39,852 nucleotides of DNA from Oscillospiraceae bacterium (GTDB taxonomy: Bacteria; Bacillota; Clostridia; Oscillospirales; Oscillospiraceae): positions 1-39,852 of the forward strand of contig JAFWTG010000133.1 in assembly GCA_017519005.1 (NCBI GenBank), in the 5' to 3' direction. The translations under genes and the position numbers were made by a program. The notes under the pieces are model-generated. The model searched no databases and was not told the DNA's origin. It saw nothing but the letters and a program-made list of their open reading frames with translations. Each line of letters begins with the position of its first letter. Within the stretch, counting starts at the first letter, position 1. Of the stretch, positions 39,581 through 39,852 are shown piece by piece.

Positions 39581-39852
<272 letters not shown>

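Overview
The window looks like chromosome of a GC-rich, low-oxygen Firmicute, most likely an Oscillospiraceae/Ruminococcaceae-type gut clostridium. Pointers to this are a SpoVB-family flippase beside mazG and hup, RNase Y, HrcA with a CIRCE operator, sigma-A-type promoters with 17-nt spacers, oxygen-independent HemZ, a sortase-built pilus of Gram-positive type, and dispersed short palindromes familiar from this group. The lineage is inferred from gene content; no marker gene fixes the species.

Left part, 1-18.4 kb, is all on the minus strand. From its upstream end it holds a sortase pilus operon: a coiled-coil protein, a dedicated signal peptidase I, a giant LPKTG adhesin, an LPSTG major pilin, a class C sortase, an LPPTG minor pilin and a second sortase. 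hemZ follows. A consensus promoter inside the end of hemZ then starts a housekeeping operon (P-loop nucleoside kinase, MtaD-type deaminase, SpoVB-like flippase, MazG, HU), which ends at a strong terminator. Beyond it lies a truncated secreted 5'-nucleotidase.

Middle part, 18.4-30.4 kb, is mostly plus strand. It holds a Y-family DNA polymerase divergent from the pilus operon, a U32 peptidase, maf, then mreC, mreD and a class B PBP (cell elongation), and RNase Y. An RluA/RluD-family pseudouridine synthase lies on the minus strand between the PBP and rny.

Right part, 30.4-39.85 kb, has minus-strand cca, a methionine gamma-lyase-family (aluminium resistance) protein, msrA, a small membrane protein and topB. 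These are followed by the plus-strand heat-shock operon hrcA-grpE-dnaK, with dnaK cut by the window end.

The most unusual content is a system of small repeats between about 22.6 and 39.6 kb, nearly absent from the first 20 kb. It has two components. One is a set of short tandem arrays, each with its own motif but all with a period of 7 nt (AGGGAAC, AATTAAG, GGTGACT, CTGATGC, TATTCAT, TGCATTC and others). The other is a set of perfect hairpins, commonly with 3-4-nt loops, often chained and often next to the heptamer arrays. These units fill intergenic spaces, supply stop codons and gene ends, and sit in frame inside conserved genes: a roughly 103-residue leader and two internal inserts in Cca, a roughly 90-residue insert near the end of the pseudouridine synthase, and two inserts in Maf. 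A separate 75-bp hairpin element with short terminal inverted repeats occurs three times, each time upstream of a gene.
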